Below, piece by piece: positions 26,801 to 38,548 of a stretch of 64,000 bases of DNA. The stretch is from Monosporascus cannonballus (taxonomy: Eukaryota > Ascomycota > Sordariomycetes > Xylariales): contig QJNS01000067.1 of the NCBI GenBank assembly GCA_004154925.1, forward strand, positions 248,001 to 312,000. Direction: 5' to 3'. Below the pieces are notes generated by a model that worked only from the letters and a program-made list of their open reading frames with translations, was not told where the DNA came from and did no database searches. A program made the position numbers and the translations under genes. Every line of letters begins with the position of its first letter. Within the stretch, counting starts at the first letter, position 1.

Positions 26801-27425
26801 ATTATATACTATATCAATTTCCCTATTTCGTAAAATACGGCCTTATTTACTAAATATAATACTTAATATAAAAGAAATAAATTAATAATATAAAAATTTT
26901 AAAACATTATAGGCCGACATATATACCGTTCATATATAAGTTAATTACGTTTATATCGGCAACAAAATTATACGAATATTAAATAAAAATAAACGTTTTA
27001 TTTTAAAAACTTAAATTTTCGAAAAATTAAAATCTTGTTTTTATTTTTTAAAATATTTTTTTATAATTAGTTTAGTAAGAGAAAATATATTTCGACATTT
27101 ATTATAAATAATTTTAAGTTTTAAATAGTATTGTTTTCATTTGTTAAATTATCTTATTATTATATTTGCCTAAAAAGAATAACAAATTATTACTTATTTA
27201 AAATAAAATTTTGTATTATTTATTGAATTTTATAATATTAAATTTATTTTAATTAAAATTAATTATATATAGAAAAATAAAGAGTTTAACATTATATTAA
27301 TTTTTCTTAATTATAAAATAAGAAGTATTAAATTTACATTATTTTTCAGATATATAAATTTATAATTTTTAAAATTTTATATAAAATTATCTAAAACGAC
27401 ACAAAAATATTATAACTTATTATTA

Positions 27426-27585
27426 GGTCCTATTTTGGAGGTTTTGTTATTTTTATAAAAATAATTTTAAAGGGGTTTAATTAATACATTGGACCCCTGA
27501 TAGACATTTTTTTATCGGAAGCTATAGCTGTGGTTACGGCTGCTGCGCCGCAGGCGCAGCCACAGCCTCCAAAATGGGGTCCTGA
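27426..27585. repeat. Short inverted-repeat element at AT/GC boundary
   Basis: The ends aggtcctattttggagg (27426-27442) and cctccaaaatggggtcct (about 27568-27585) are imperfect inverted repeats. Inside lies a second hairpin of gctgtgg/ccacagc and ctgcgcc/ggcgcag arms (about 27527-27567). A roughly 160-bp foldback or MITE-like element is likely. It marks the point where AT-rich DNA returns to normal composition. Confidence 0.5.
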
Positions 27586-28863
27586 TCACTAAAAGGCAAC
27601 TTATGCAGCAGTACCGTCCCATTTCATGGGGCGAGGGTCGCTGAGGACGCCATTTTTGGATCCCAAAACCTCTAGTCTTCAAAGCTTCTAAACCAAGTAG
27701 GCATCATTTATATGCAATGTCCAGTGAAGCAACCATGTCCAAAGAAGGAAACAAAGAAGCTCAGCTGTCTCAATGCGAGTCGAACAAGCTGTCCAGCGCG
27801 TAGGAACAGCAATATATTTGTAACCACTTCGGGCTTGATAAAATGGTCCGCTTGGGTATTTCATCAATCATAGGATTTCGAGTGACAATATCCTCCTCTT
27901 AAACCAGCTTAGTGATGCTGCGATACGATCGATAGTTTACATACGTAAGGAACCATCATAGAGTATTTGCCGGAGACTTTTATGTTTCCTATGCCATCTG
28001 TGCTTTTTGTTTTTTCCCTTACCGCCCCACAGTCCTTTCCAGTCGGCGTTCTCGCGTCAGTCTTACAACCCAATTTGAGCGCACGCAACAGGGGTTGTTC
28101 GCCAAACAGAAAACGGTCCCTTTAAAAAGACACACAGTATTCACACCACGAAGATGAATGATGCTCGGCGGCGAGGTTGAAAGCTTGTGGTGATTCCCTA
28201 TTCAGGGGCTCTTGGCAATTAAGCACAAGCTTTACTGAGTATAGTCATGCGGCTCATGACACTAAATTAGTTCGACTTAGTTACGTCCGGGACGCATCCA
28301 AGTCTACCCAGCCTAAAGCTTCTAGAAGGCCCCAGGTGTACAGCCAATATCCATGCAGATAGCCATGCCTACAGCTTTGCACTATGTGTGAGACTTCGGG
28401 AGCCGAATTGGCGGTGACGAAGTTTATGGGTTAGATACATTACGTTCCTCAGGCTCTACCTAATTAGGAGTAGCCAGGTTAGTCCTCGGTTTCAAGCTTT
28501 CTGCGCCATGTGTGCACAAACCAGCCAAGCCGACGTAGCTCTTATCACTAACGTTACTTAGGTACCACTGATCACCATAGACAACCAGCTCGCAAGACTG
28601 CTAATCAGCCGCCAAGAACCCACGATCTCCCATTCAACTTCTCCACTTATGCGGAATGACGGAGCGCTACCCTTACTGCTCGGAAAAAGGGTCCTGCGCC
28701 TTTAAGTCGCGTGACCCGTGAACGTTTTCTCTCTGCTAACAAACCACCAGCAAGCAAATTTCTACGGCCACTCTTCGACGACGTTGGTTGTAAAACAGCA
28801 GCCAAGCCCTAGGAAGTGGATTCTTCGGTCGCAACACCCAATTATTGGAAACCTGCAGCAACC
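27586..28863. other. Intergenic, no gene recognised
   Basis: Normal-composition DNA between the AT-rich block and SYM1. ORFs up to 71 codons are present but none has a recognisable domain. The last 200 bp before 28864 would contain the SYM1 promoter. Confidence 0.4.
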
Positions 28864-29669
28864 ATGTCCACGTTCCTCCGCTGGTATGAAGCTGCAGCTC
28901 AATCCGCGACCGAGGCCGCCGGCCAAACCCTAATTGATTGGCGAAGCTGACGCGGAGCTGCTGCAGGTACCAACGGAAGCTGGCCACGCGGCCGCTGCTC
29001 ACCCAGAGCGTCACGACCGCCGTGCTCTTCGCCACGGGCGACATCACGGCGCAGCAGCTGGTCGAGAAGAGAGGCGTCGAGGGCCACGAATTCGGGCGCA
29101 CGGGGCGCATGTTTCTCTACGGCGGCGGTAAGTCACGGGTCGGTTTTCAAGTTTAGATGTCTCTCCAAGCCCAAGCTCTTTCAGCTCATCCCCTCTGTCA
29201 ATCAACCCACCGTCGCCCGCCTGCCCCCCTGCGAACGAATCAGCCCGGCGGCGCAGCGCAACCCCAACCGCAGAGACACGGGGGACGTTTACTTACGCGG
29301 TTGTTTTTTGGGGGGTGAACAGCGATCTTCGGGCCGGCGGCGACGACGTGGTTCGGCATCCTGCAGCAGCGCGTGAACCTGCGGAACGCGAACGCGACCA
29401 TCTTCGCGCGCGTGGCGGCGGACCAGCTGCTGTTCGCGCCGACCTTCATCGGGGTGTTCCTGAGCAGCATGGCGGTGCTCGAGGGCGGCAGCCCCAAGGC
29501 CAAGCTCGAGAAGAACTACGCCTCGGCGCTGCAGGCCAACTACATGCTCTGGCCCTTCGTGCAGCTCGCCAACTTCAAGTTCGTCCCCCTGCACTACCGC
29601 GTCCTCGTCGTCAACTTCGTCAGCATCGGATGGAACTGCTTCCTGAGCCTGTTGAACAGCAAGAAGTGA
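28864..29669 (+). CDS. SYM1: Mpv17/PMP22 family protein, Sym1-like
   Basis: Three exons, 28864-28883, 28967-29127 and 29323-29669, encode 175 residues, close to the length of yeast Sym1 and human MPV17. The start reads [20 protein letters not shown] across the first junction, followed by [12 protein letters not shown], the invariant GPAATTWF after the second junction, [21 protein letters not shown], and a C-terminus [21 protein letters not shown] then [12 protein letters not shown]. These are the hallmark segments of the family, multi-pass proteins of the mitochondrial inner membrane linked to metabolite transport and stress tolerance. Splice phases match and branch-like sites are present. 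The second intron is long for this window (195 bp). The gene is convergent with the PX-domain gene. Confidence 0.93.
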
Positions 29670-30195
29670 GTTGAGGCGCGAGGCGTAAGGGCGGCGAAGG
29701 GGGAAAGCGGTGGTGGTGGACACGTATGACCGTCCGGTTTGTGTTTCTTCGAAGGGATAGACGGGTCTGGGAAGGGCAGGGCTGTGTGGTCAAAACGCGG
29801 GTAATGGCAAGCGTTCTCAGATGATGCTAATCGCATCATAATCGGTTTACGTGCCGAGGCTGGGTTATAGATTGGCATATTGCAAGGTTTCTTGGGTTCT
29901 GGTACATGCATTGTCGCGTCGATACATTTCAACAAAGCCAGCTAGAGATTAATACTCAGACTTCACATACAGAGGTCAGTCACAAGTACCGAGTCGGCTT
30001 CCGAAAGTTGTCCAAAAGCTAGCGCTAAATCCTGCCGGTTCATTATCATATACCTTGTCATGATCTTATATGTACAAGAATCCAAGTCGTGCAAATTATG
30101 ATTATTCATCCTCATTGACACGTGAGACCACAACCGTACCTCCAGGCGCAAGTTGCTGGGCCGTTCACCACACTCGTCCTCTTGTCGTGGGGCGT
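29670..30195. other. Convergent 3' intergenic region
   Basis: Region between the convergent ends of SYM1 and the PX-domain gene, expected to carry both 3' UTRs. No gene seen. Confidence 0.5.
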
Positions 30196-31157
30196 TCACG
30201 AGAAGAGGAATTCCCTCAAGATCGGGGATCCCGAGAACTCCGGGTTTAACAGTATACAGCTACTCCGACGTTAGTATCGCGCGCACAAGCCACCTGTGAA
30301 GGCCGCGGGAGGCGTACTTTAAGAAATACTGCAAGCCGGCCCTCCTCTTCTCGAGGAACTTCGGCCTGAACTTCGATATTATGCTCTTGGGCGGCAGCTC
30401 GGGCACGGCGGCCTCGAAGCCCGGGAACGTGCGTATGAGGCGCCACCGGAAGTCGTCGAACTCAGAGTATCGCTTGCGTATGTTCATGTAGCTCCCCTGC
30501 GGTTGCAGTTTTAGCCTGTGCACCGTACGCAAAACCGCTGCTTCTCCCTCTATATGTGTTGCCGGGATCGCAGAGACTCACATTCAGCGTCTCGACCCGG
30601 ATGTTATACACGACGAAAGCGCCGACGCTGGTCGCGCTGCCGTTGACGACGACGTAGTCGGTCACCTGGACGCTCCGGGCCCAGCAGGCGCTCCCGCGCT
30701 CGTCGACGCTGCTGGTCTCGTTGTCGCGCAGCGTGATGCCGCCCGTGGGGATCGACTCGACCGATGCGTTGGACGCGGTGCGGTCGTGCCGGGGGCCGTT
30801 GTGGTGCATCCAGTACGGGGGGGACGTCATCGCGGGAGACGCTATCGGCGACTCCGGTGCCGCGCCGGGGGCGTTGCTCGATATCTCTGCGCCTGTCCCT
30901 GGTCCTGCCTGCTGTTGTGTCCCCTCGGCACCCGGTTCGGGTCCGACTTCAGAGTCCAGCCGCCGGCCCGGCGCCGCGGTGGTTGTGGGAGTCGTCGTGA
31001 CTTCGTCGGAGTCGGTCTCGGTGTCAGGCTCGGTTGGGGGAGGTGACGGGGGCTTAGTGATATCGGGACCTGGCGCACCGTCCTTGCGCGAACCGCCGCC
31101 ATTTATGCTGTGGGCAACATGGCCGTTTGTACGCCGTGGATCCAATGTCGATTCCAT
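30196..31157 (-). CDS. YPT35: PX-domain protein, Ypt35-like endosomal adaptor
   Basis: Three exons on the minus strand, 31157-30582, 30496-30318 and 30259-30196, give 272 residues. Residues 1-150 are Ser/Pro/Thr-rich and probably disordered. The PX domain runs from about 160 to the end: VVYNIRVETLN, then KRYSEFDDF with the phosphoinositide-binding Arg 201, the proline-rich ELPPKSIISKF, FLEKRRAGLQYFL and a C-terminal LLNPEFSGSPILREFLFS. The last exon is only 64 nt and restores the conserved PX end, which supports the model. Such proteins bind PI3P on endosome or vacuole membranes; yeast Ypt35 recruits Vps13. The N-terminus would hold the adaptor motif, but I cannot point to it. Ypt35 identity is inferred from size and PX type. 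Confidence 0.82.
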
Positions 31158-32446
31158 TCATTCGTTCGATTATCGATATGTGCGCGCGACTGAATATTGT
31201 AGTGGAGGTGAAAGGTACAATCTCGTCAGCGGCGATTAGCGCTATGAGGTTATAGGGCGGAAATGACGAAGCGCTAATAGGGACCCAGAGAAACAAAAGC
31301 TAGTCAGCCAGCGTAGGAGTCGTGGTGTGATGCTACTTTTTGCTGAAACTCAATTGGAAAGAGTGGGTTCTGCGGCGTATTACTTACGTAGTGTGTAAAT
31401 TGTCCGGCAGTTCGAATTCTGGAGAGATCGGCCGGCCACCATCACTTTCCGGGGAAGGGAAACTCTCCCGGATACACCCCACGTGGCTATTATGTAAGCG
31501 AGCCTATGATTGGGAAGTTCATACAGGCCAACCGAAGGCACGGAGTATCTGTACCTAGGTAACCCCGTACATGCTACTGAAGTGCATACCTACCTAGGTA
31601 CTTAGCGCTTCCAAGTTAGCAGCCCCTGTCTATGGAGCGGATTAGCCTAATGGCGAATCTCTGCGATCATCTTGGAACATACTGTGATTCTTGCCAACGA
31701 CCCCTTAAAGGTGCAATTTTAAATCGGCCGACGGGGCGAGCGTTTCGACTCAACGGTAACGGCTTTACATGTCAACCTGAACGTCTTCTGTTACTCAAGG
31801 CCCAGATCCAGTGCTAGCATGATGAAGGCTTTGGGCTGGAGGTGGTCGCTAACCAGTGTGCATACCCCCATATCGCATCTGTAGCAGAATCCAAATCCTG
31901 AGGAAGCCGGTGGCAGGACCTTGTGTGTTAGAGATGGTCAACCCAGCTGAATCTTTGATGACAAAGTTTACTACGGAGCATGGAATTATTGGAGCTTTGT
32001 GTGATAAAGGATGAGAGTCCCACTCTCGCGTTCACAGTGGTGTTGCCTGCGAGCGGCTAGCGGTCAAGGTTCTGAACGCACCCCCCCCGGGACTCTTATA
32101 CACATAACGGACTTCACGCTGACTCTCCTGGCCACATGAACTGCTATCTAGTTATCGTTGTACTTATCACCAGAGAGGGTTGACTTTCTTTGGGGTGGAG
32201 CTGCCCATGCAGGTCTTGGTCTCAAGTCTCGGGATTGGCCTAAAGGAACAGCAAAGGGCGGTGACTGGAAGGACTTGGTCTGAGAGGTATTGTTGAGTAA
32301 ATGTGGCATCAATGAATATGGGCAAATTCCCAGTGGGAATGATGAATCCAGTAACTCATTCTCTACGCGACAATCACTCCTACATTCCAACTTACCCAGC
32401 AAACAAGTATATAATCTTGAACCATTTAATACGATAGCTACAAAGC
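31158..32446. other. Intergenic, no gene recognised
   Basis: Region upstream of the PX gene. Several ORFs of 60-114 codons exist but none shows a domain. The self-complementary motif acctaggt occurs near 31552 and 31591. A C-rich run is present near 32080. Confidence 0.4.
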
Positions 32447-33233
32447 ATGGCACCGATGTTTCCACATCTTCTGCCACGCCGAGGGCACGCACAAGATCTC
32501 CGGCGAGTGGAACGGGAGGCGGTGCCCAGACTTTGTCAGACAGAGGGTGTCAGCAATGCGCGGAGCTCCGCGGCACGCTTCCGTGGATAGACAAGGTGAC
32601 GCACCTCTCGTAGTTGCCCATGCCACGACCCCTGAACCCGTGCCGGCTCACCTTCGAGCCCGTCATAAGCAAAGGTAAGCGGATCATAGCCCTCCCCGAG
32701 TTGACTGGCACGGGAACGCGCGAGGCGAGCCTCGGCTGGACCAAGAGCGTGCTCGCCAGAGGTGTGGCTTGAGCACCGCGCAACGGTGGGGCTGCTCACC
32801 AGAGTGGTTCGACTACGGCGCGGCGGTGGCGAGCCCGTTGCTATGGGGACAGCGGCAACGATGCCGAGCGAGGCTCACGTCGTCGTGATGACACACGGGC
32901 TGCTTGCCCACTTTCCGACCGAGGAGTCCGATGCCTCGAAGTTCGGAGCGGTGGTCACGTGGGGCCCTCTGGAGTACCGCTCGTTCTAGTTCGCCGCCGA
33001 GCCGAAAGACGACGTGCGCCTCGTCGAGACCTGTGAGAGCCGCCCACGGAAGAATCTCCCTATAACCTCGACGTTGACCGACGATGAGCGGAAGCTGCTG
33101 CGCGAGGGCGCCAATCGCCGCGTGCTCAGGCGCATGTCCGAGGCCGATGCCACGTTTTAGGCGGCTGCTGAGCAGGAGGCTCGTATCACGATGCCTGATA
33201 GTGGCGAGCAAGAGATGGGGTTGGTGGTGTGGA
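32447..33233 (+). pseudogene. Phosphoglycerate mutase-like (histidine phosphatase) pseudogene
   Basis: Fragments in shifting plus frames match a fungal phosphoglycerate-mutase-like protein in order: FCHAEGTHKIS (the RHG motif, with Arg changed to Cys), CQQCAELRGTLPWIDKVTHL, CRLTFEPVISKGKRIIALPEL, then AHVVVMTHGLLAHFPTEESDASKFG with the second catalytic His in THG, EYRSF, and a C-terminal tail with DDERKLLREGANRRVLRRMSEADATF. Stops interrupt it near 32611, 32771, 32987 and 33158, with at least one frame change before 32762. Arg to Cys and new TAG codons are what C-to-T mutation produces. It is dead; an intact paralogue elsewhere is likely. Confidence 0.8.
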
Positions 33234-34965
33234 TAGGGACGCTAATTGGCGTCGGAGCGAACTCGCCAATGTTGCCAGTCAATGTCCAACTTAGCGATTT
33301 CCTTTCATAGTAAAACATGACGTTAGCAATTTCAAAATAGTAATTCTACTTCGTATTCTCTATTCCTCCGAGCTTCTTGAGAATAAAACTTCCAACCACC
33401 CCAAAATACATAAAACCCACAGATTCCGGCGGGCAGAAGCGGGGCAGTAGCGGGGCAGTGTGCGGGAAGCGGTGAAATGCATCTCGGCCAGCGCGGAACA
33501 TCCGAAAAGCATCAAGCAAGGAAGGGCCTGGGGTCTCTCGACACAACACACCACATATCGATAATAAGTGGCTGGCATGACGCGGACAATGCCGCCAGCG
33601 CCTCGGGTTTCTGCAATGTTGATGCCTTACTAAGAGGTAGAACGTACTAGAGCGGTGCCACCTATACGAGGATCCCGTGACGATATCAGGTCTTCGCCCA
33701 GCCAGAAGTGCGGCGAAACGGCGATGCGAACCGAGGCGGGCCCGTAACTCGCCTTCCATAAACGGCGACCAACCATCGCCCCATCCAATGGAAATCCCTG
33801 AGTCATCGTGCATCTATCGCATAGTAGTAGTAGCATGCACGGAGATACTCCGTAGCAGCCCGCGTCTACTGTACATAACGTGAGTTAATGCGTTTGCAAC
33901 CACAGCCAAAAGCCTCGGAAGGAAATGATACGACGAGAGGATCGAGACTCGCAGGCGGGCGTCGTCAGCCTCCTCCGTCCGCCGTTTGCTCTCTCTATGT
34001 GCGATTGATGGCTGGGAATATCTGGCTGGGAATATCTGGCTGAAAAGTGAGACAATCGAACGGGCGGGAGAAGGTGCATGCATCACCCCGAAAGGATCGC
34101 CGTCAAACTATCCATGTAGTCCCTCGTAGCACAAAACAACCCCTCAATAGCCCCCCAGTATCCTCCAGAGGTGGTCCGACTTGTCAGTCCCCATCCGCCC
34201 TGATAAGAGGTCGTATTCACACTATGCGAGGGCTAGAGAAGCCTGAGAAGGTTAATAGTCAGCGCTAAGACCCGCTGGGGAAACCTCTAGACGTCGTTCG
34301 ACGTCTAGAGGGAGAGCTACGACGACACGAAGTGCAGCCGCGCAAGTCAGTCATCGCGGAAAAGACGATTTCTCAAGCCCCCCCTCCGATTCCTGGCGAG
34401 AAGCAAACGGAGGCTGTCCGAACGGCGGCGGCAAATGAAATTCGACGGATTGGGGGGGAGCTATCTCCAAGACCTTTGTGGGGGTAGGGCGGCTCTCTCG
34501 AGACCCCTGCCACCGCACGACTAAGGAATTGGTGCTAGCGGTGCTGCTAGGGCCGAGAAGGGATTGGCCTCGATGCCAAGGTTGCTAGGATGGCTGATAT
34601 TGGCGTCCAGAACCCTCACCAACAGGAGATCAGCTCCTTTTTACGATGCCACTCCGGCGACTGTGCTTGGTCCCATGAGCATTCATTTACTCGACATCGG
34701 CTCTCTTCTACCCTTCTCCCTCTCTTCTACGCAGGATAAACGCCTTCGTTTTGGAATCTGTCCGGCATTTCGCTTCTTCTCAACCAGGTTGACCTTTCGT
34801 AATACTATACGTTTGGTAATACTAATATCGCTGTCTACGGTCATACCAGTGCCGGTACCAACACATTTACTCTCGACATCTAGTCGTTGATCCAATAACA
34901 GCCCCAAAACACCTAATACAGCCCCCCTCCCAATACTCGCACCATACCTCTTATCATATCTGAAA
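33234..34965. other. Intergenic, unassigned ORFs
   Basis: No gene recognised. A 155-codon minus ORF (33813-33346) has no domain I know and an unusual Arg/His/Trp-rich composition. A short tandem repeat of ggctgggaatatct lies near 34010-34036, and a perfect hairpin is listed separately. The 200 bp before 34966 probably hold the promoter and 5' UTR of the GPI-protein gene. Confidence 0.4.
34284..34311. repeat. Perfect 13-bp-arm hairpin
   Basis: Arms cctctagacgtcg and its exact reverse complement are separated by only two bases (tt). No T-run follows and there is no nearby gene end, so a function is not evident. Confidence 0.85.
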
Positions 34966-35635
34966 ATGCCTTCGCTGAAGACGACCTGCTTGGCTATAGC
35001 CTCCTTACTTATCACAGCCATCCGGGCCGACTATTACATTGACCCCAAAACTGTGCCCTTGGGACTGAGAGGTAGGTCACAGACCCGGTCTCCGGTGCTG
35101 CTCTTGGACTCGGCATGCTGACACGGACTTGTTTTCAGAGTCGTGGTGCCAGCAAGAGGAGAGCACGTGCCCCATCATCTGCGAGCAGGTCAAGCCGGGG
35201 ACGACCAGGACCAACACGTGCGACCCCGAAACCCTGACCTACGGCTGCGTGTGCGGGAACGGGCTACAGCCCAACATGTCCGAGTACTCGCTGACGATTC
35301 CGTACTTCACGTGTATGGAGTGGGGCAACCAGTGCGTGGCGGACTGCGGCGGCGACAGCCGCTGCCAGAGCTCGTGCCGGGAGGACAACCCTTGCGGTGC
35401 CCAGAACCCTACGAGGGCCAACACGACCTCGAGCGCCACGCAGAGTGCGACCGGGACGCCCGGTGCCGGGGAGACGGACGGTCCCGCCATCTTCACCGGT
35501 CTGGACGGGACGGGGGCGACGGAGACCGACTCCCCGGACAGCGCTGCCGCTATACGGAGGCTGGAGAGCGGCAGTTTTGGAGGATTCGTCGTCCTTGTCG
35601 CTGGCGTCTGTGCCGGAGTTGCCGTCATGCTGTGA
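34966..35635 (+). CDS. Cys-rich GPI-anchored cell-surface protein
   Basis: Two exons, 34966-35071 and 35139-35635, encode 200 residues. Residues 1-21 form a signal peptide (MPSLKTTCLAIASLLITAIRA). The mature domain has at least twelve cysteines in a compact pattern: SWCQQEESTCPIICEQ, CVCGNG, FTCMEW, CVADCGG, CQSSCREDNPC. A Ser/Thr/Gly-rich stalk follows, then a hydrophobic C-terminus (GGFVVLVAGVCAGVAVML) typical of a GPI-attachment signal. This architecture matches a widespread fungal family of GPI-anchored wall proteins (DUF7707-like; name from memory). Function is unknown; a wall or surface role is inferred. The 67-bp intron splits a Glu codon and its phase fits. Confidence 0.82.
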
Positions 35636-37016
35636 AAGGCGTGGGGCAATTTACGCAAGGTCGAGTCGTCCAGATTCGGGTGTCTCAGCTCAAGTCCCCT
35701 AATTATCGTGGAGTTTGGAGGACCTACTGCTGGGGGCTATTGAGTCTTCCAATGGGGGTCTCCGATGCAGCCGACCGAAACTGATTTTCTTTGCTTTCAA
35801 GCCAAAACATCACATCGCTCACTTCAGAGCGATCGGAGTTCCGGGCATTCATTCTTACCACGGCATTTGTGGGGCAGCGGGGTGTGCGGGGGATGATACG
35901 TCGTACTTGTGTTTCGTCGCAGCTTTTACATTTGAGCATTCACGGGGGCTGATCTCGTCTCGACAAAGATTGGTGGAAGGGAGAGACCCAACTCAATGTG
36001 TGCCCTTCTTGCGGGAATTGAAACAGCCATTGCATCTACTCAACGTAATATAATATCGGGCGGGTAGCAAGGGAGTCCACCACCCTTGGACATGATCCTA
36101 GCATCTCGCGAATTTTGCTCCTCTTGGTGACGAACCAATTGATGTGACTCGATTGATGATTGAGTGTCAAACAATGAGAGCCGTCATGGATGTCAACCAT
36201 GGTTAAAGGCGTGCCATGGTGAGAAAAGTCTCAGAGTCCATTCGCAGTTAGCGTCATAATGTAGGTACTACGTACTGTATTGACGCAATTTCCTTTTTTT
36301 CATTCGCCGGGCGCTAAATCACCTTAGCCCAGCCACATTCCGCCCGGCCAAGCCTCAAGCCCGACTTGGAAGCATTAAGTAATTGGATCGAGAAAGCACT
36401 TTCACGTGCCAATATCTCCCCCTATCTTTGGATTTCATGGAGATGAAGCAGTATCGGCATTGCTTCGTGCAATCCACACTTTGTACACCTTCTGCGCCTT
36501 CCACACTCGAAATGCAACAATTTATCGGTTACTGAACGCCATACCAATTTGACTTCCACTTTTCGGATGCCACATCGCACTAGCGGTCAATTCATTGTCA
36601 AGAACGGAGCTTGTTATTTGTGAACATGTATGCGACCGAAGGAGACCGACCCTCCGACCCCACCCGGCCGGAGAGAGTTCAACTTTCTCTCTAACGTTAG
36701 TACATTTTTTATAGGGGATTACCATCTCCATTCCTACATCTCACAATTCGCAGCATGCAACAACAATGTGTATAACCTCATAATGCTTTCGAGTCAGTAG
36801 TATAATTCCCATCAGGGCCAGCAACCCCGTCTACCATACTTATCCAAGCTGGATACGATTCTACATCATACATACTTTGAAACCTTGACGAACGGGAGCT
36901 CCGTTAACGCCGGCTGCTCGTCGCGACCCTGTCTCGCTCCGCCGACATCAAGCGCCCGCCCGCTAGCCGGCCTCGCGTCGTCCCCCCCCCCCTCAATCCA
37001 TACAGCACGGGGCACC
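35636..37016. other. Intergenic, no gene recognised
   Basis: Tail-to-head interval between two plus-strand genes. A 112-codon ORF (35715-36053) and a 69-codon minus ORF (36731-36522) lack recognisable motifs. The stretch just before 37017 is C-rich and probably holds the promoter of the phosphotransferase gene. Confidence 0.4.
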
Positions 37017-38548
37017 ATGGTTTCGAGAAGCAGCAGTAAGCAAACCCCAAGGATGCCGTTCCTTCTTTGGCATGCCGTGCAACTCCCGCTGATTCCGCGC
37101 GTGCCGCCCAATTAGAGACGGCGAAGGCCGAATGCATCTCGGACGATGCTCTCATCCACCTGCGATCCTACAAATACTCGGCCGTCGACAAATCCCCGAT
37201 ATCGAACTACGTGCTACGGCATTGGGTGCGTCCCTGCCCTAGACCTCCAGGCGCGATGCCGCCCTGCTACCGGGAAGTTGCCGTACTAAGTGCTATCGCA
37301 GTGGAATTTCTTTGTCGAGCTGCTGCCGCTATGGCTAGCCCCTAATATGGTGACCCTGATAGGGTTCATGTTCATCTTAGCAAATATCGGGATACTCGAG
37401 ATATTCATGCCAGATCTGGTGGGGCCGGTACGGACCACACCAACAATCCCCCTGCGTGACTATGACGGACTTGGGCTGACCTTTCGACGACGCGCCGTCA
37501 ACAGGGGCCGTCGTGGCTATACCTCAGTTTCGCGTTCGGGCTCTTCATGTACCAGACCATGGACAACGTCGACGGGAAGCAGGCGAGGCGGACGGGCACC
37601 TCGAGCGGGCTGGGCGAGCTCTTCGACCACGGCATCGACTCGCTGAACTGCACGCTGGGCAGCCTGCTGGAGACGGCCGCCATGGCGCTCGGGACCTCCA
37701 AGTCCGGCGTCTTCACGGCCCTGTGCCCGTGCCTGGCCATGTTCTTCTCGACCTGGGAGACGTACCACACGCACACGCTGTACCTGGGCTACTTCAACGG
37801 CCCCACCGAGGGCCTGCTAATCGCGGCGAGCGTCATGGCGCTCTCGGGCATCTTCGGCCCGCAGATCTGGACGCAGCCGCTCGACGAGCTCCTGGGCGAG
37901 CGGTACCTGCCCGGGTACGCGCGCGCGCTGGCGCCCTACTCGATCCGCGACGCCTGGATCGCCATCATCGTGGCCTCGCTCGTGTTCGCGCACATGCCGT
38001 TCTGCATCCTCAACGTGGTGCGGGCGCGGCGGCGCGCGGGCCTGCCCGTGCTGCCGGTCTTCCTCGAGTGGATTCCCATGGCCGTGTACACGCTGTCGAT
38101 CGGCGCGTGGCTGTACTCGCCCTACTCGACGCTGCGGCGCGAGAACCACTTCGTGCTCTTCTGCATGACCATGTCGCTCGTCTTCGGCCGCATGACCACC
38201 AAGATGATCCTCGCCCACCTCACGCGCCAGCCCTTCCCCTACTGGACCGTCATGCTGGCGCCCCTCGTCGGCGGCGCCGTGCTCGGCAACCTGCCGCGGC
38301 TCCCCGGGCTCGGCCTCGCGCCCGTGAGCCCGGCCGTCGAGCCCGCCTACCTGTGGGCCTACTTCGTCTTCGCCGCCGTCGTCTACTTCCGCTGGGCCTA
38401 CCTCGTCATCACGAGCATCTGCGACTTCCTCGACATCAGCGCCTTCACCATCCCCCGCGAGAAGCAGCTCGAGAACAAGAGGAGGCGGCGCGAGCAGCTC
38501 GCGGCGGCCGCGGCGACCGGCTCCGCGAACGGCAAGAAGTCGCTGTGA
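37017..38548 (+). CDS. EPT1: CDP-alcohol phosphotransferase (ethanolamine/choline, Ept1/Cpt1-like)
   Basis: Four exons, 37017-37035, 37116-37225, 37302-37427 and 37505-38548, give 432 residues. The enzyme transfers phosphoethanolamine or phosphocholine from its CDP form to diacylglycerol, the last step of the Kennedy pathway, in the ER/Golgi membrane. The CDP-alcohol phosphotransferase signature D-G-x2-A-R-x8-G-x3-D-x3-D is complete at residues 108-130 (DGKQAR ... GELFDHGID). N-terminal ALIHLRSYKYSAVDKSPIS and WLAPNMVTLIGF are typical. Several hydrophobic segments follow and the tail is basic (ENKRRRREQ). I took ATG 37017 (caccATGG) because it splices in phase at a GTAAGC donor; ATG 37067 without that intron is possible. 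EPT1 versus CPT1 cannot be decided from sequence alone. The last exon has very high GC. Confidence 0.92.

Larger units (their letters stand above)
14601..27425. other. AT-rich RIP-like block without ORFs
   Basis: About 12.8 kb of very AT-rich, TpA-dense sequence with stops in every frame and no ORF of 60 codons. No intact gene or protein motif could be read. Recognisable structure is limited to three 128-bp repeats, the right inverted-repeat copy at 21629-21768 and simple TA runs (for example near 17228, 18039 and 22857). This is what RIP leaves of old transposons, though most are too degraded to name. A centromeric role is possible in principle but nothing here shows it. Confidence 0.75.

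Noticed and set aside
14601..27425. Centromere
   Set aside because: AT-rich RIP'd DNA is typical of fungal centromeres, but the block is short and identical in look to ordinary RIP'd transposon islands; CENP-A mapping would be needed.
33346..33813. 155-codon minus ORF
   Set aside because: No domain, irregular composition, and overlapped by other ORFs; kept only as unassigned sequence.
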